Shown here: piece by piece, positions 6,691-8,175 of the stretch
Position numbering within the stretch: position 1 is the stretch's first letter
How the letters are laid out: each line of letters begins with the position of its first letter
Assembly (NCBI GenBank): GCA_900548355.1
Contig: URKR01000050.1
Coordinates: forward strand, 1-8,175
Reading direction: 5' to 3'
DNA length: 8,175 nt
Source of the DNA: an uncultured Oscillospiraceae bacterium
GTDB lineage: Bacteria; Bacillota; Clostridia; Oscillospirales; Ruminococcaceae
Notes under the pieces: model-generated
What the model saw: the letters and a program-made list of their open reading frames with translations, nothing else
What the model was told of the DNA's origin: nothing
Databases searched by the model: none
Position numbers and translations under genes: made by a program

Positions 6691-8175
6691 GCCCTTTGGG
6701 GAAAAGCGCAAAGATCCTCTATGGGAGGAGCTGGCCAAGATTGTCTATGAACAATGTCTCTCCTATAAAAGCGTGATTGCATTTTCGGAGGGGCGCCGCT
6801 ACGCGGAAAAGCTGGCTTATTATGTGAATCTTTTGGGAGGGGAGGACTTTGCCAGGGTCCATCACGGCAGCCTGTCAAAAGAACAGCGGATGGAAGCGGA
6901 AGAGGCGCTGCGAAAGGGAAAACTCCGCCTTTTGTGCGCCACCTCCTCCATGGAGCTTGGGATTGATGTCGGTGAAATCGACCGCGTTCTCCAGATTGGC
7001 TGTCCGCGCACCGTATCCAGCACAATGCAGCGTCTGGGCCGTGCCGGGCATAATCCGGGCAAGGTGAGCGTGATGACGATGTATCCGCGGACCGCGCCGG
7101 AGAGCGTATATTGCGGCATAACGGCGGAGATTGCCAGGCAGGGCGGCGTGGAGCATGCGGCCCCGCCGGCAATGTGCCTTGACATCTTAGCCCAGCACCT
7201 CGTTTCCATGGCTGTGGGAGACGGTTATTCGGTGGACGACGTCATGGGAATTTTGTGCCGGGCCTATCCTTTCCGCCGGGTGACGAAAGAGGATGTGAGG
7301 GCGGTACTGCGCATGCTGGCCGGCGATTACGAGCACAGCCGCGAAATACCGGTCCGCCCCCGGATACTCTATGACCGGATTCACGATCGGGTGACGGGGG
7401 ACAATTACAGCCGGATGCTGGCAGTGGCAGCCGGAGGCACCATTCCGGACAAGGGGCTTTACACGGCCAAGACGGAAGACGGGGTGAAGCTTGGAGAACT
7501 GGATGAGGAGTTTGTCTATGAATCCCAGATTGGCGACCGCTTTTTACTGGGCGCCTTCGCATGGAGAATTATGAGGCAGGACAAGGATACGGTATACGTG
7601 GCCCCGGCGCAGGTGGAGGGAGCCAGGCTGCCCTTCTGGAAAGGGGAGATAAAGGGCCGGGCGCTGCGCACCAGCCGGGCCTTTGGCCGCATCATGCGGG
7701 AGCTGGAAAACTGTGCCGAAGACTCGGAGGAAAGTCTTTTAAAAGAGCTTTACCGTCTTGATGAGACGGCGGCTGAAACGGCTTCCGGCTTTTTGTCACG
7801 GCAGATTGAGGCGACCGGAGGGCTCCCCGACGATAAAACGATTCTGGTGGAACATTTTACCGACCACACGGGAAACTGCCAGGTCATGGTGCATGCCCTC
7901 TTCGGAAGGAGGGTAAATGCGCCCCTGTCCCTGCTGCTCCGGCATGCCGCCGGTGAGCAGAGCGGGATGAATCTCGGATGTGTGGATGACGACGACGGGG
8001 TTCTGCTCTATAGTTACGGAGGGGAAAAACTGCCGGAGGGCCTGCTGTACCAGATTAATCCGGATACGGTGAAGCCTGTTTTGGAAGCAGTGCTGCCGCT
8101 GACTCCCGTTTTCAGCATGACATTCCGTTACAGCGCCGCCAGGGCGCTGATGATGGGGATGAGGCAAAACGGCCG
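6653..8175 (+). CDS. Lhr-like DEAD/DEAH-box helicase, internal fragment (both ends missing)
   Basis: An uninterrupted frame of 507 codons runs off the right edge. It starts in the second RecA-like domain of a superfamily 2 helicase. Visible motifs are SVIAFSEGRRYAEKLAYYVN (motif IV region), HHGSLSKEQR (from 6860), ATSSMELGID (motif V) and QRLGRAGH (motif VI, 7028-7051). Downstream it continues as the Lhr/DEAD_assoc part: PAMCLDILAQHLV, then GDRFLLGAFAWRIMRQD, VYVAPAQVEGARLPFWKGE, ILVEHFTDHTGNC and GRRVNAPLSLLL. Lhr-family proteins are 3'-5' nucleic-acid helicases linked to DNA repair. The whole first RecA domain (Walker A and DExH box) is missing at the junction, so this piece alone could not hydrolyse ATP. 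ATG 6653 is only the first in-frame ATG and is probably not a real start. Codons such as AGG, AGA and ATA are common here and rare in the minus-strand genes. Confidence 0.85.
   Translation, partial: MKKQVKIEIVGTVPFGEKRKDPLWEELAKIVYEQCLSYKSVIAFSEGRRYAEKLAYYVNLLGGEDFARVHHGSLSKEQRMEAEEALRKGKLRLLCATSSMELGIDVGEIDRVLQIGCPRTVSSTMQRLGRAGHNPGKVSVMTMYPRTAPESVYCGITAEIARQGGVEHAAPPAMCLDILAQHLVSMAVGDGYSVDDVMGILCRAYPFRRVTKEDVRAVLRMLAGDYEHSREIPVRPRILYDRIHDRVTGDNYSRMLAVAAGGTIPDKGLYTAKTEDGVKLGELDEEFVYESQIGDRFLLGAFAWRIMRQDKDTVYVAPAQVEGARLPFWKGEIKGRALRTSRAFGRIMRELENCAEDSEESLLKELYRLDETAAETASGFLSRQIEATGGLPDDKTILVEHFTDHTGNCQVMVHALFGRRVNAPLSLLLRHAAGEQSGMNLGCVDDDDGVLLYSYGGEKLPEGLLYQINPDTVKPVLEAVLPLTPVFSMTFRYSAARALMMGMRQNG

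Noticed and set aside
6691..6738. N-terminus MASSSHRGSLRFSPKGTVP of the membrane-protein frame
   Set aside because: These codons are antisense to the helicase (KRKDPLWEELA region), so they are an accident of the junction and not a real start.
6585..7562. Several minus-strand open frames (7172-6585, 7209-6862, 7562-7242)
   Set aside because: They are shadows of the helicase coding strand; no family motif or ribosome site was seen.
1..8175. CRISPR array, tRNA or rRNA genes, transposase or phage genes
   Set aside because: No repeat-spacer pattern, cloverleaf, rRNA core or recombinase motif was found on either strand.

Overview
The window looks like metagenome-derived DNA from a high-GC gut Clostridium relative. 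The style of the LCP protein and the GC-rich, Ala-rich coding suggest an Oscillospiraceae (Faecalibacterium/Gemmiger/Subdoligranulum type); this is inference from protein style only. About 6.65 kb on the left reads entirely on the minus strand. About 1.5 kb on the right carries a plus-strand helicase fragment whose codon use (AGG, AGA, ATA) is unlike the rest and whose protein style is closer to Lachnospiraceae.

Layout in transcription order on the minus strand (right to left): the 3' part of a polytopic membrane protein (about 6690-5990); a short AT-rich, hairpin-containing spacer (about 5990-5875); a long LCP-family cell-wall glycopolymer transferase with an unusual 400-residue C-terminal extension (5874-3328); a strong promoter (3294-3266) feeding a T-box riboswitch (about 3260-2989); then a three-gene ABC importer operon: lipoprotein (2864-1824), permease (1793-879) and ATPase (886-83). 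A promoter with a perfect palindrome filling its spacer sits at 40-12 and points out of the left edge.

The T-box is the most informative element. Its specifier triplet reads UGG (Trp). Its tRNA-acceptor-binding tetranucleotide is UGGC, which fits the G73 discriminator of tRNA-Trp. The three transporter proteins are of the TrpXYZ type (ABC_sub_bind lipoprotein, BPD_transp_2 permease, ABC ATPase). Together this indicates a tryptophan importer switched on by uncharged tRNA-Trp.

At about 6650-6690 two divergently oriented genes, the minus-strand membrane protein and the plus-strand Lhr-like helicase, both lose their 5' parts at the same place. This is best explained by a chimeric assembly join or a rearrangement, not by a functional locus. 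I did not find an obviously new multi-gene system. The items most worth a second look are the LCP protein fused to a degenerate erythromycin-esterase-like region, the missing stop between the membrane gene and the LCP gene, and the promoter/operator at the left edge.
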